This document shows positions 1 through 8,383 of a DNA stretch of 64,000 nucleotides, one piece after another. Made by a program: the position numbers and the translations under genes. Each line of letters starts with the position of its first letter. Positions within the stretch are counted from its first letter, which is position 1. This stretch comes from Saccharibacillus nicotianae (GTDB taxonomy: Bacteria > Bacillota > Bacilli > Paenibacillales > Paenibacillaceae): the NCBI RefSeq assembly GCF_042681745.1, contig NZ_JBHUGF010000009.1, forward strand, positions 62,001 to 126,000, written 5' to 3'. A model generated the notes under the pieces. That model searched no databases, had not been told where the DNA came from, and was given only the letters and a program-made list of their open reading frames with translations.

Positions 1-61
1 TCCATAATATATGTATCCTCCGTCAGTCTGTCTATATGTATATTATAAACGATCTAAACAC

Positions 62-111
62 AAAAAACTCTCCTGATTGCACCTCTATAGCATAAGGTGT
101 TCAGAAGAGCT
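62..111 (-). terminator. Rho-independent terminator of the 143-aa orphan gene
   Basis: On the minus strand a long imperfect stem (arms near 95-111 and 67-84) is followed by a run of six T. It lies just beyond the stop codon at 137 and fits as the end of that transcript. The stem has internal mismatches. Confidence 0.6.
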
Positions 112-136
112 TGTGTTTGATTCGGTCAGTCATTGC

Positions 137-568
137 TCAATAACTTTCTTCCCACGGGTTGAACATTTCGTGTTTGAAGTATGTGCTGTCTGCTGCTTTT
201 TCGTTCCAATCCCACAATTTTTGGCTTGCTTTTTCAATCTCATCATTTTTGATTTGACGAATTTCATCTAGAATAGTGAACGATTTACCTGCTTCTTTTT
301 GGTGTTCCCAGATCACGAACATGATGCTATCTAAATTGTCGCCATAACCGACTACGTTAACTTGGTTAGCATGGTCATTCAAGCCTACATTTAGAAAATC
401 GTTAGTTACGATATATTTATCATTAGCAACGTGGTAAATAGCTGCCCATTGTTCCATTTCATTTGCATTGTTTTTAATTTCGCTACTTTCTACAAATCGG
501 AACCATCCACCAGAAGTTGCTTTTGCTTTTTCCATAATTTTCACGTTAGATAATTTAGTATAATTCAT
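137..568 (-). CDS. Uncharacterised 143-aa soluble protein
   Basis: I do not recognise this family. The protein has no signal peptide and no membrane segment. Its C-terminal third is charged and probably helical, with tryptophans in WDWNEKAAD and NPWEE. The start is supported by an AAGGGGGA ribosome binding site eight bases upstream. It is a single-gene transcript: its own terminator follows at 62-111 and more than 600 bases without a gene lie upstream. Its role cannot be inferred from context. It is probably a real gene because of the ribosome binding site, the terminator and even amino acid composition. Confidence 0.7.
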   Translation of the reverse strand: MNYTKLSNVKIMEKAKATSGGWFRFVESSEIKNNANEMEQWAAIYHVANDKYIVTNDFLNVGLNDHANQVNVVGYGDNLDSIMFVIWEHQKEAGKSFTILDEIRQIKNDEIEKASQKLWDWNEKAADSTYFKHEMFNPWEESY

Positions 569-1110
569 AGGTTGAATCCCCCTTAGATTTTAGGTAATGT
601 TGAAGTCTTTGATGCGACTTTGTGCCTGTTATATAGTTTATCGGTAAATTTTGCATAATATTTATAGCACTTTCCTCTCATTCGTTCTTTTTCGACATTT
701 TTATATTCCTATACATAGGTATGAGAGTAGGAATAGTATGCCTATAGAACCATAAATCAATAGGAAGAAGTAGTTCTTATTACTCAATAGTAACTTTTAT
801 AAAAGGAGTGAATTCAGATAGTAGGAGTAGATTGTGAAGTATGAGAGATAGATGTGTAGACATGTATTATACATTTAATTGATCATGCTTGAGTAATATT
901 AAGTACTGCGGTATACATATTTTAACCACAGCTTGTCAAACAAATCGTAAAAGTAGTATTTATTTATCTATTTTTACAAAAAGTATGACAAAAGATATTG
1001 AAATTTGTTCTACTTATATATACGTACAAACTACCAAAAACGATTAGTATTTTATAAAAAAATATTCAATTTTTCCCACTTTTCAGTCTATTATTTGAAC
1101 AAAATATGAC
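569..1110. other. AT-rich gene-free stretch
   Basis: About 540 bases with no supportable gene. The only local structure I see is a short palindrome, CCTATACATAGG, near 708-719, with related CCTATAG/CAATAGG words in the next 50 bases. Short ATG frames with weak ribosome binding sites near 840 end within 14 codons. Confidence 0.5.
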
Positions 1111-1150
1111 AAAAAAGCTTTTACCCTATCAAGTGGATAAAAGCTTTTTT
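1111..1150 (-). terminator. Terminator of mntH
   Basis: The arms AAAAAAGCTTTTA.CC and GG.TAAAAGCTTTTTT form a strong stem with T-runs on both sides, 65 bases after the mntH stop. Confidence 0.8.
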
Positions 1151-1214
1151 GGATATACGTATTAGCATCAATCAGATAGACCCATTCGTATTATTTACAG
1201 CTATAGATTGGATA

Positions 1215-2582
1215 TTAAAATCCACCGCCGGTTGCAAAAATATAAATAATTAAAAATATATTTAATGCTACAATCACCACAGTAGCGATCCATGCTAAAA
1301 TTTTGACCCATGCTGGATTGACAAATGAGCCCATTTTGGCACGATCACTTGTAAACCGAACAAGTGGGATAATCGCAAATGGTAATTGTAGACTAAGTAC
1401 CACCTGACTCCATAATAATAATTCCCCTGTTCCTTTTGCCCCTGCGATCCATGTCACGATAAAAGCAGGAATAACTGCTAATAAACGAGTAATAATACGG
1501 CGCAACACAGGAGAAATACGTAAATTAATAAATCCTTCCATGACAATCTGTCCTGCCAGTGTACCTGTGATTGTCGAATTCTGCCCTGAAGCTAGCAGTG
1601 CAACAGCAAATAATGTACTAGCAATACCTACACCTAACGTCGGACTCAACAGAGCATAAGCATCTTCAATCCCGCTAACATTCAATCCTGTACCAAAAAA
1701 AGCAGAAGCTCCTAAGATCAGAATTGCCGAGTTAATCAGAAAAGCGACAGATAAAGAAAGAATCGAATCAATATTCGCAAATTTTACTGCTTCTTTGCGC
1801 CCTTCTTCTGTGCGCTTGTATTGACGTGTCTGTACGATCGATGAATGTAGATACAGATTATGCGGCATAACTGTCGCTCCCAAAATCCCTAATGCTACAA
1901 ATAACATTGCTGGATTGGTCACAATCTCGAACTTCGGTACATATCCGCCTAACAATGCAGATACTTCTGGTTTGGAGATAATCACTTCAAACACAAAGAT
2001 ACAAAAAATCGTCGCCATCAAAACGATAATAATCGATTCAATAATCCGAAATCCTTTTTTCTGTAATAATAATAGAAGCAATACATCAAAAGTAGTAATC
2101 AAAATACCCCATAATAACGGAATCCCGAATAACAAATTCAGTGCGATTGCTGATCCGATAACTTCTGCCAGATCAGTAGCAATAATAGCAAGTTCTGTTA
2201 GAATCCAGAGAAAAACGGCTGTTCTTTTATTTGTAGTATCACGAGTAGCCTGTGCCAAATCTCGCCCTGTAACAATCCCTAATTTGGCAGACAGACTTTG
2301 CAATAACATAGCGATCAGATTAGAAATCAGTACAACCGATAACAGTGTGTATCCGAAGCGTGCTCCCCCTGCTATCGAAGTTGCCCAGTTTCCTGGGTCC
2401 ATATATCCAACAGCAACCAATGCTCCCGGGCCGGAAAAAGCGAAGAATTTGCGCCAGAATCCAGCATTTTCAGGAATCTTCACTGTATTGTTTACTTCTT
2501 CCATACTGATACTCGAACTGGAGTGTAACCAGTTTGATTTTTTTGCATCTATATTCGTATTTAATTCTGTGTTGGAATCCAT
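1215..2582 (-). CDS. mntH: Nramp-family manganese/divalent metal transporter MntH
   Basis: A proton-coupled importer of Mn2+ (and possibly Fe2+) in the cytoplasmic membrane. The 455-residue length is in the normal range. The first transmembrane segment carries the metal-binding DPGNWATS motif (about residues 61-68) and the sixth carries MPHNLYLHSS, both diagnostic of Nramp proteins. About eleven hydrophobic segments follow a hydrophilic N-terminal tail of about 40 residues. The ATG has an AAAGGAG site upstream. The gene stands alone and ends in a strong terminator. A near-consensus MntR operator lies about 70 bases upstream of the start, so repression by manganese-loaded MntR is likely. The family assignment is secure; specificity within Nramp is inferred from the operator. 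Confidence 0.95.
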   Translation of the reverse strand: MDSNTELNTNIDAKKSNWLHSSSSISMEEVNNTVKIPENAGFWRKFFAFSGPGALVAVGYMDPGNWATSIAGGARFGYTLLSVVLISNLIAMLLQSLSAKLGIVTGRDLAQATRDTTNKRTAVFLWILTELAIIATDLAEVIGSAIALNLLFGIPLLWGILITTFDVLLLLLLQKKGFRIIESIIIVLMATIFCIFVFEVIISKPEVSALLGGYVPKFEIVTNPAMLFVALGILGATVMPHNLYLHSSIVQTRQYKRTEEGRKEAVKFANIDSILSLSVAFLINSAILILGASAFFGTGLNVSGIEDAYALLSPTLGVGIASTLFAVALLASGQNSTITGTLAGQIVMEGFINLRISPVLRRIITRLLAVIPAFIVTWIAGAKGTGELLLWSQVVLSLQLPFAIIPLVRFTSDRAKMGSFVNPAWVKILAWIATVVIVALNIFLIIYIFATGGGF

Positions 2583-2991
2583 TCTCCATCTTTCTCCTTT
2601 CTCTCTCTAAGCTTATCTATACCAATAACAACATAATACATTGACCATATTTTGCACTAGGGAAACATATTTGTCAACAGCTAATTTTTATGGCTCATGA
2701 CAATATAAAAGGCATAGTTACACCAATCTAATATTATAAAATATGTATATGATCTATTACACATTACCCATTAATCGAACTGTTCAGGTATTTCTACAGA
2801 AATTATTTTAAAATCTAGATAGATATGAAGAATAGTATCCAAAATAGTAGAGCCTATTTATAGATGATCTGATGAAAATTTTCGCAATTGGAGCAAAACG
2901 TAGTAAAATAGAAACATACGCTTTTTGATGACAGGATTGATCCTATCGGATTCAAGCAATGATCTCTATTTCTCAAGGAGGATATACAATT
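2583..2991. other. Divergent intergenic region mntH / M20 peptidase
   Basis: About 410 AT-rich bases between two divergent genes. The mntH side holds the MntR-box match at 2650-2666. Nothing else in it could be assigned with confidence. Confidence 0.5.
2650..2666. promoter_or_regulatory. MntR operator candidate
   Basis: The 17 bases TTTTGCACTAGGGAAAC closely match the Bacillus MntR box as I recall it (TTTTGC-N4/5-GGGAAAC type). It lies 68-84 bases upstream of the mntH start, where a DtxR-family repressor would block the promoter. Assignment rests on motif resemblance plus the target gene. Confidence 0.75.
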
Positions 2992-4347
2992 ATGAGTTAT
3001 GCTACATATTTTCAAGAAAATCGTGAACACCATTTGAATGAGTTAAAAGAATGGTTATCTATTCCGAGTATTTCGGCGATCTCAGAGCACAAGCCTGATA
3101 TGCAACGTGCGGCTGAATGGTTAGCAGAAACGTTGAAAAAAGCGGGTCTAGAACATGTCGAGATTCATCCAACTGCCGGTCATCCGATCGTTACAGCGGA
3201 CTATTTGCATGCACCAGGTAAGCCAACGGTATTGGTCTACGGACATTATGATGTGCAACCGGTCGATCCTTTACATTTATGGGAGACGCCTCCGTTTGAA
3301 CCTACGATTCGTGGTGACAAATTGTTTGCTCGTGGTGCTACGGATGATAAAGGTCAAATCTTTTTGCATATCAAAGCAGTAGAAGCGATTCTGAAACAAG
3401 AAGGTACACTTCCGGTTAACGTGAAGTTCTGTATTGAAGGCGAAGAAGAAATTTCGAGTGCGAATCTGCCTGACTTTTTGCAAACCAATAAAGACATGCT
3501 ATCTGCGGATGCTGTATTGATCTCGGATACGTCTTTGATCGAAAAAGGCAAACCAGCTATCTGCACCGGATTACGCGGATTGTGCTCACTTGAATTTACA
3601 ATTCATACAGCGAATACCGATCTACACTCCGGTAGCTTCGGTGGCGGTGTTCCGAATGCTCTTCATTCGATTGTAGAACTGTTGAACTCTTTGCATGATA
3701 AACAAGGTCGTGTACTGGTTGATGGATTCTATGAAGGTGTATTGCCACTATCTGATGACATGCGCAATGAATTTGTTAAACAAGCTTTCGATGAAAAGAA
3801 ATTGCAACAATCGTTGGCTCTAGAATCTCTTCATGGTGAAGAAGGTTATTCATTTGTAGAACGTGTTGGTGCTCGTCCAACGCTTGAAATCAATGGATTG
3901 TATGGTGGTTTCCAGGGCGAAGGAAGCAAAACAGTTATTCCTAAAGAAGCCAGTGCCAAAATCACTTGTCGTCTAGTGGCTAATCAAGATCCTGCTTATG
4001 TATTGGATCAAATTATTAAGCATTTAGAAGCAAATGTACCAACAGGCGCAACAATTGATATTAAGCCTGGTGAAAAAGCGCGTGCGTTCAATATCGATCC
4101 TTCTGGCGAATTGTTGCAAAAAGCGGCAGACGCTTTCCAAACTGTCTACGGTACACGTGCACTATTTACCAAAGATGGTGGTTCGATTCCGATCGTTGAA
4201 GCATTTTCTCGTCTGATTGCTCCTACTGTTGTATTGATGGGCTTCGGGCTACCTGATGAAAATCTTCATGCTCCGAATGAACATTTCAACTTGGAGAATT
4301 TCGATAAAGGCTTGCTTACGATTGTAGAATATCTGAACCAAATCTAA
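2992..4347 (+). CDS. M20-family metallopeptidase (dipeptidase)
   Basis: A cytosolic zinc di/tripeptidase-type enzyme of the M20/carnosinase-like branch, 451 residues. The zinc ligands and catalytic residues are visible: GHYDVQP (His85, Asp87), GATDDKGQ (Asp117/118), GEEEISS (Glu151-153) and LHAPNE near the end (His426). A central lid/dimerisation domain interrupts the catalytic domain, as is usual. I chose the ATG at 2992 because an AAGGAGG site precedes it at good spacing; an upstream in-frame ATG at 2959 has no site. It is a single-gene unit ended by a bidirectional terminator. The substrate cannot be read from sequence. Confidence 0.9.
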   Translation: MSYATYFQENREHHLNELKEWLSIPSISAISEHKPDMQRAAEWLAETLKKAGLEHVEIHPTAGHPIVTADYLHAPGKPTVLVYGHYDVQPVDPLHLWETPPFEPTIRGDKLFARGATDDKGQIFLHIKAVEAILKQEGTLPVNVKFCIEGEEEISSANLPDFLQTNKDMLSADAVLISDTSLIEKGKPAICTGLRGLCSLEFTIHTANTDLHSGSFGGGVPNALHSIVELLNSLHDKQGRVLVDGFYEGVLPLSDDMRNEFVKQAFDEKKLQQSLALESLHGEEGYSFVERVGARPTLEINGLYGGFQGEGSKTVIPKEASAKITCRLVANQDPAYVLDQIIKHLEANVPTGATIDIKPGEKARAFNIDPSGELLQKAADAFQTVYGTRALFTKDGGSIPIVEAFSRLIAPTVVLMGFGLPDENLHAPNEHFNLENFDKGLLTIVEYLNQI

Positions 4348-4414
4348 GATTGTCAGTACAGCAGTTGTGTACTGAATCATCTTTGTAACTATAACCAGAT
4401 TACTAGGTTTAAAA

Positions 4415-4473
4415 TAAAACAGACTGCTTTTTACATACCTGTATATCGGTATAGTAGAAAGCAGTCTGTTTTT
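4415..4473. terminator. Bidirectional terminator, M20 peptidase / PatB-type lyase
   Basis: Arms AAACAGACTGCTTT (4417-4430) and AAAGCAGTCTGTTT (4458-4471) form a perfect 14-bp stem flanked by A- and T-runs. It serves two convergent genes. Confidence 0.85.
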
Positions 4474-4529
4474 GATAATGTGAGCGTACTAATATCAATT
4501 CAAGCTGATAATTGCTTAGTATTCACAGT

Positions 4530-5744
4530 CTATTCCAAAGTAGCTGTTACTACTTGCGTCGTTCTCCATGTCTTGATAGCATTGTGCAATCGTTCCATAG
4601 ATTCTTCTAACAATCCACGTGAACAGGCTATATTCATACGCATATATCCTTGACCTTTGTTGCCAAACGCATTGCCATCATTCAGGGCAATCTTAGCTTG
4701 ATCCAGTAAAAAAGAAACCAAATCCAATTGTTCCATATGAAGTTTGCTAAAATCGATCCATAGCAGATAGGTGGCTTCTGGAAGTCGCACCGATAATTCT
4801 GGCAAATGTGCTTCTATATATTGTTGTACATACTCCATATTGCGATACATATACACTTTGCACTGTTCTAACCACTCTTCGCAATACGTGTAAGCGGCTT
4901 GCGTAGCTACAGCGCCAAATGTATTAATTTGTCCGACACCGAACTGATTGATTTTTAATGCAAAAGCATTCCGTAGTTGTTCATTCGGGATAATAATATT
5001 AGACGTATTCATGCCTGCAATATTAAATGTTTTGCTTGGTGCTGTACAAATAACACTTCGATTCATTGCCGATTCCGATAGACTGGCATATGGAATATGA
5101 GCATGAGGTTTATACACAAGATCACCATGAATTTCATCAGACACAACAATAATATTCCATTTTGCACATAGAGATTCTAATTGTTCTAACTCTATACGTG
5201 TCCATACACGTCCTAAAGGATTATGTGGATTACACAAAATCAACATTTTCACCTGTTCGTCCAGCACCGTCTCCAAGTGTTCCAGATCCATGCGATAATC
5301 TCCATACTGATCTTGTACTAGCGGATTTTCGACTAATTCTCGCCCATGCCCTTTGACGACATTATAAAAAGGAGGATACACCGGGGTCTGAATAATCACT
5401 TTATCTCCAGGTTCTGTATAGGTCTGAACCGCAAAGTTCAACGCAGATACAACACCCGGTGTGAACACAATCCAGTCCTTTTCTATCTTCCATTGATGCT
5501 TACGCTCCATCCAATTTACAATAGATTGATGATAGTCATCAGTGCGAAATGTGTATCCAAGTACTCCATGTTCGATCCGCTGACGTATTGCATCCTGTAC
5601 AGGCAAAGGTGCAGCAAAATCCATATCCGCGATCCACAAAGGAATAATATCTTCTGTGCCAAAATGCTTATGCAGTGCATCCCACTTCTCTGAACCTGTC
5701 CCTATGCGCTCAGGTGTACAATCAAATGTTGAAGTATAATCCAT
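4530..5744 (-). CDS. patB: PLP-dependent C-S lyase, MalY/PatB family
   Basis: A fold-type I PLP enzyme of 404 residues. In the MalY/PatB family such enzymes cleave cystathionine or cysteine conjugates to a thiol, pyruvate and ammonia. Visible signatures are the N-terminal WIADMDFAAP segment typical of this family, CNPHNPLGRVW, VSDEIHGDLVY, and the PLP lysine in APSKTFNIAG near residue 237. The start is preceded by a GGGGGGA site. It is a single gene facing the M20 peptidase. The reaction is known for the family; the in vivo substrate (methionine cycle or cysteine turnover) is not shown. A generic aminotransferase is less likely given the ADMDF segment. Confidence 0.85.
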   Translation of the reverse strand: MDYTSTFDCTPERIGTGSEKWDALHKHFGTEDIIPLWIADMDFAAPLPVQDAIRQRIEHGVLGYTFRTDDYHQSIVNWMERKHQWKIEKDWIVFTPGVVSALNFAVQTYTEPGDKVIIQTPVYPPFYNVVKGHGRELVENPLVQDQYGDYRMDLEHLETVLDEQVKMLILCNPHNPLGRVWTRIELEQLESLCAKWNIIVVSDEIHGDLVYKPHAHIPYASLSESAMNRSVICTAPSKTFNIAGMNTSNIIIPNEQLRNAFALKINQFGVGQINTFGAVATQAAYTYCEEWLEQCKVYMYRNMEYVQQYIEAHLPELSVRLPEATYLLWIDFSKLHMEQLDLVSFLLDQAKIALNDGNAFGNKGQGYMRMNIACSRGLLEESMERLHNAIKTWRTTQVVTATLE

Positions 5745-5852
5745 AAGAGTCCCCCCATATCCATCTATCCAAATATTCTATCTATTCATTATCTTTATCC
5801 CAGAATGAATTTAAGATATATTTATCATAGCAGGTTTTGAAGGGTGTTCAAG

Positions 5853-6491
5853 TTATAATACTAATTCAAGTAATTCATCGATACTTTCCAAATAGTAGTC
5901 TGCATCAGAACTACGCAGACTTTCTCCTACAGCAGCTACATTCATTTTACCAGCTATCGCTGCTTCTACGCCTGCTAGTGCATCTTCTACAACCAGACAT
6001 TCTTCGGGAGCAATATCCAGACGTGTTGCTGCTAGTAAAAACACTTCAGGATCAGGCTTACTGCGAGTAATATCATTACCATCTGCGATCGCATCGAACT
6101 CTTTATCCAGACCAATCTGCTTGAGAATAGTAGGTGTATTTTTGCTGGAAGAACCGATAGCAATTTTGATATTATTTTGTTTCAATGTTTTTAACGTATA
6201 TTCTACCCCTGGCAAAAGATCATTTGGACTTAAATGGTGCAGGGATTGGCGATAATACTCATTCTTTTTCTCTGCCAACTGTAATTTTTCTTGATCCGAA
6301 TATGTTTTAGTCGCACGTTGCAAAATAATATCCAGACTTTCCATCCGACTTACTCCGCGCAACTGATGATTGATCGTTTCATTAAAAGGAATCCCTTCTT
6401 CTTCACTAATCTTACTCCATGCTTCAAAATGATACTGATCTGTCGATACGATCACGCCATCTAAATCAAAAATAACCGCTTTAATCGTCAT
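5853..6491 (-). CDS. pgmB: Beta-phosphoglucomutase, HAD superfamily
   Basis: Interconverts beta-glucose 1-phosphate and glucose 6-phosphate, the step after phosphorolysis of maltose or trehalose. Visible: FDLDGVI with the two catalytic aspartates (Asp9 nucleophile, Asp11), STDQYHFEAW, the cap-domain signature RGVSRMESLDIIL, GSSSKN (HAD motif II) and RSKPDPEVF plus VVEDALAGVEAA (motifs III and IV). I place the start at 6491, which has a GAGGAGG site, rather than an in-frame ATG nine codons upstream; this gives 212 residues, normal for PgmB. No sugar phosphorylase is adjacent. A maltase gene lies 31 kb away. Confidence 0.88.
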   Translation of the reverse strand: MTIKAVIFDLDGVIVSTDQYHFEAWSKISEEEGIPFNETINHQLRGVSRMESLDIILQRATKTYSDQEKLQLAEKKNEYYRQSLHHLSPNDLLPGVEYTLKTLKQNNIKIAIGSSSKNTPTILKQIGLDKEFDAIADGNDITRSKPDPEVFLLAATRLDIAPEECLVVEDALAGVEAAIAGKMNVAAVGESLRSSDADYYLESIDELLELVL

Positions 6492-6638
6492 TGTTACGTC
6501 CTCCTCGGGTATGTTCAATCATTGATAATGTTTGGTTAGCAAAACTAAGTATGTTCTTTATTAAACACGAAACAAGGATACTAGACAGAGAACGCTAAAT
6601 TATGTTTGTAGGTAAGGTAGAAAAATCGCTACTTTGGT

Positions 6639-6820
6639 GTGGCGTGAATCGCAGATACGTGAGGCTGGTAAAGGTCATTCCGCTACCCAAACGGATTATT
6701 CTTCTGATCGCTGTTAAGAATAGATATCTTTGAAATCTGCTGTCGCAGAGGATATCTATTCTTAAAGGCGAACGCTACGCTTCTCCAGAACGATTCCATT
6801 TGCTCCGCTAGAGGTGCTTA
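6639..6820 (+). repeat. Structured intergenic repeat, copy A
   Basis: Shares with copy B, in the same order, GTGGCG, CTGGTAAAGG, TCATTC, GATC.CTGTTAAGA, then a hairpin, then TCTTAAAGGCGAACGCT, CGCT, GAACGATTCC and GGTGCTTAT. The hairpin has a perfect 15-bp stem (TTAAGAATAGATATC at 6714-6728 with its complement at 6751-6765) and an inner TCTGC/GCAGA stem. I do not recognise the family. Confidence 0.75.
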
Positions 6821-7145
6821 TCTACATTATTGTTTTGCATATCATTTCTTACTGTGCACATGCCTGTAAAATTAATTTCCCTATAAAATTAAGCAACAAG
6901 ATTAAGAAATACAATTAGATGAATCTATTTTAATAACAAATAAGTTTTGAGTGTATTCTATCGTATTTGATTTATTATTTTGAGACTAGCAGAAACACTA
7001 ATAGCTCTAAGCTCAAAATAACTTTTTTACATTATATTTCTCACACCATATATGTTTTATTCATTCCTCCTTCACTCATTCCAAATAAAATATAACTATA
7101 TTTTATTCCCTTATCCTCTTTTCTACCTCCTCCCCCCTCATTGAA

Positions 7146-7344
7146 AATAAGCACCCTACCTAAACATCTGGCAAAGGTGCTCACCGAACCCAGTGGAGGT
7201 AAAGGAATCGTTCAGCAGCAGCGAAGCGTTCGCCTTTAAGATCGGATATAATCTGTTGAAAACAGAATCCAATATATCCGATCTTAACAGTGATCGTATG
7301 AATGATCCTTTACCAGAGCGATATTCCCTCACAATCTTCGCCAC
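7146..7344 (-). repeat. Structured intergenic repeat, copy B (inverted relative to copy A)
   Basis: Reads on the minus strand with the same block order as copy A. Its 15-bp stem (7236-7250 with 7273-7287) differs in sequence from copy A but is again perfectly paired, with an inner TCTGTT/AACAGA stem. An outer imperfect pairing of GGTAAAGG.AT..TTC-type arms (7198-7213 with 7299-7313) adds a second level. It has about 35 bases more than copy A near its 3' end. Confidence 0.75.
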
Positions 7345-7404
7345 TCCCCCAACCCCCGTTTTATTTTCAATCTCCCCTTGTATCCATTTACATAAAAATA
7401 AAGA

Positions 7405-7459
7405 TTGACGCTCTTATCGTTCACCTTTATGATAGATTAATAATTGAGAACGATTATCA
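7405..7459 (+). promoter_or_regulatory. efe promoter with Fur-like box
   Basis: A -35 TTGACG (7405-7410) and -10 TATGAT (7428-7433) are 17 bases apart. Just downstream, TGAGAAC-G-ATTATCA (7445-7459) matches the 7-1-7 Fur consensus TGATAAT-N-ATTATCA except for the fourth and seventh bases of the left arm. Position at the expected transcription start and the iron-uptake genes behind it support Fur repression. Confidence 0.75.
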
Positions 7460-7478
7460 TTATTAAGGAGTGTCATTC

Positions 7479-8378
7479 ATGAAAGCACGTGTAACTATAC
7501 CAGCAACTATTCTTTTATCTTCTGTACTGTTTACCGCTTGTGGGAATCAAGCGCCTACTAATACAACAACAGCTCCAGCAACAACAGAAGCAACCACTAC
7601 AGAGTCAACTACTACCACACCATCTACCGAATCGACTACAGCTTCTAAAGCCGATTTCAAAAATGAGACCGAACAATATCGTACATATGCGATCGGTGAG
7701 ATCGATTCATTTGTAACCGAAACAGAGAAATTTACAGAAGCAGTCAAAGCGGGCAAGTTGAAAGAAGCTCAAGCGCTCTATGCTCCAGCTCGTATGCATT
7801 ATGAACGGATCGAACCGATTGCAGAAGCATTAGGAAATCTTGATCCTGATATTGATGCGCGTGCAGGTGATGTCGATGATAAAGACTGGCGTGGATTCCA
7901 CAAGATCGAACAAGCCCTGTGGGAAAAGAAAACAACAGACGGAATGAGCGAATATGCAGATCGTCTGCTACAAGATGCACAATTGTTACGTGCCAAAGTG
8001 GAAACAGTTGATATTGATGCTAGTATGCTTGTTGTCGGAGCAGTAGAACTGCTGAATGAAGTCTCTTCTTCCAAAATCACAGGTGAAGAAGAACGTTATT
8101 CTCATACCGATTTGTATGATTTTGTCGCTAACGTAGAAGGTGCAGAAAAAATCTACCAAATTCTCAAACCACGTCTGGCTGAAAAAGATGCTGACCTGGA
8201 AAAACAAATCGGTGAACGATTTGAAGCATTAAATAAAGAGTTGGCTCCTTTTGCTACCAAAGACGGCGGTTATGTAACCTATGACAAACTAACTAAAGAA
8301 GATATTCGTACATTAAGTCAAAACCTTGATGCATTGGCTGAACCTTTATCGCAGATGGGTACTATTTTAGGGGTGTAA
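7479..8378 (+). CDS. efeO: EfeO-type lipoprotein, imelysin/M75 family, iron uptake
   Basis: Extracytoplasmic lipoprotein of the EfeUOB iron uptake system, thought to capture iron for the permease. A signal peptide ends in the lipobox LFTAC (Cys21), followed by a Thr/Ser/Ala-rich linker to about residue 60 and then an M75 imelysin domain containing the conserved GFHKIEQALW segment (HxxE metal motif). No N-terminal cupredoxin domain is visible, so it resembles the shorter EfeM-type form; 299 residues. I chose the ATG at 7479, eight bases after AAGGAG, over a GTG at 7470 that overlaps the ribosome binding site. First gene of efeO-efeB-efeU, behind a Fur-like box. Confidence 0.9.
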   Translation: MKARVTIPATILLSSVLFTACGNQAPTNTTTAPATTEATTTESTTTTPSTESTTASKADFKNETEQYRTYAIGEIDSFVTETEKFTEAVKAGKLKEAQALYAPARMHYERIEPIAEALGNLDPDIDARAGDVDDKDWRGFHKIEQALWEKKTTDGMSEYADRLLQDAQLLRAKVETVDIDASMLVVGAVELLNEVSSSKITGEEERYSHTDLYDFVANVEGAEKIYQILKPRLAEKDADLEKQIGERFEALNKELAPFATKDGGYVTYDKLTKEDIRTLSQNLDALAEPLSQMGTILGV

Positions 8379-8383
8379 TTAGA

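Larger units (their letters stand above)
6492..7404. other. Gene-free region with an inverted pair of structured repeats
   Basis: Nearly 1 kb without a credible gene. It contains two divergent copies of one element (6639-6820 and 7146-7344, reported separately). Between them is AT-rich sequence with one further hairpin: TTATTTTGAG (6975-6984) pairs perfectly with CTCAAAATAA (7012-7021), followed by six T, which resembles a terminator. Short frames of 60-70 codons overlapping the second repeat have no ribosome binding site and coincide with the repeat, so I do not call them genes. Confidence 0.7.

Noticed and set aside
1915..2610. A 231-codon plus-strand frame across mntH
   Set aside because: It is the antisense of a clearly conserved Nramp gene, has no ribosome binding site, and shows no recognisable protein features.
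7156..7408. Two opposing frames of 62-71 codons in the second structured repeat
   Set aside because: They coincide with the repeat and its palindromic arms, lack ribosome binding sites, and are explained by the repeat structure.
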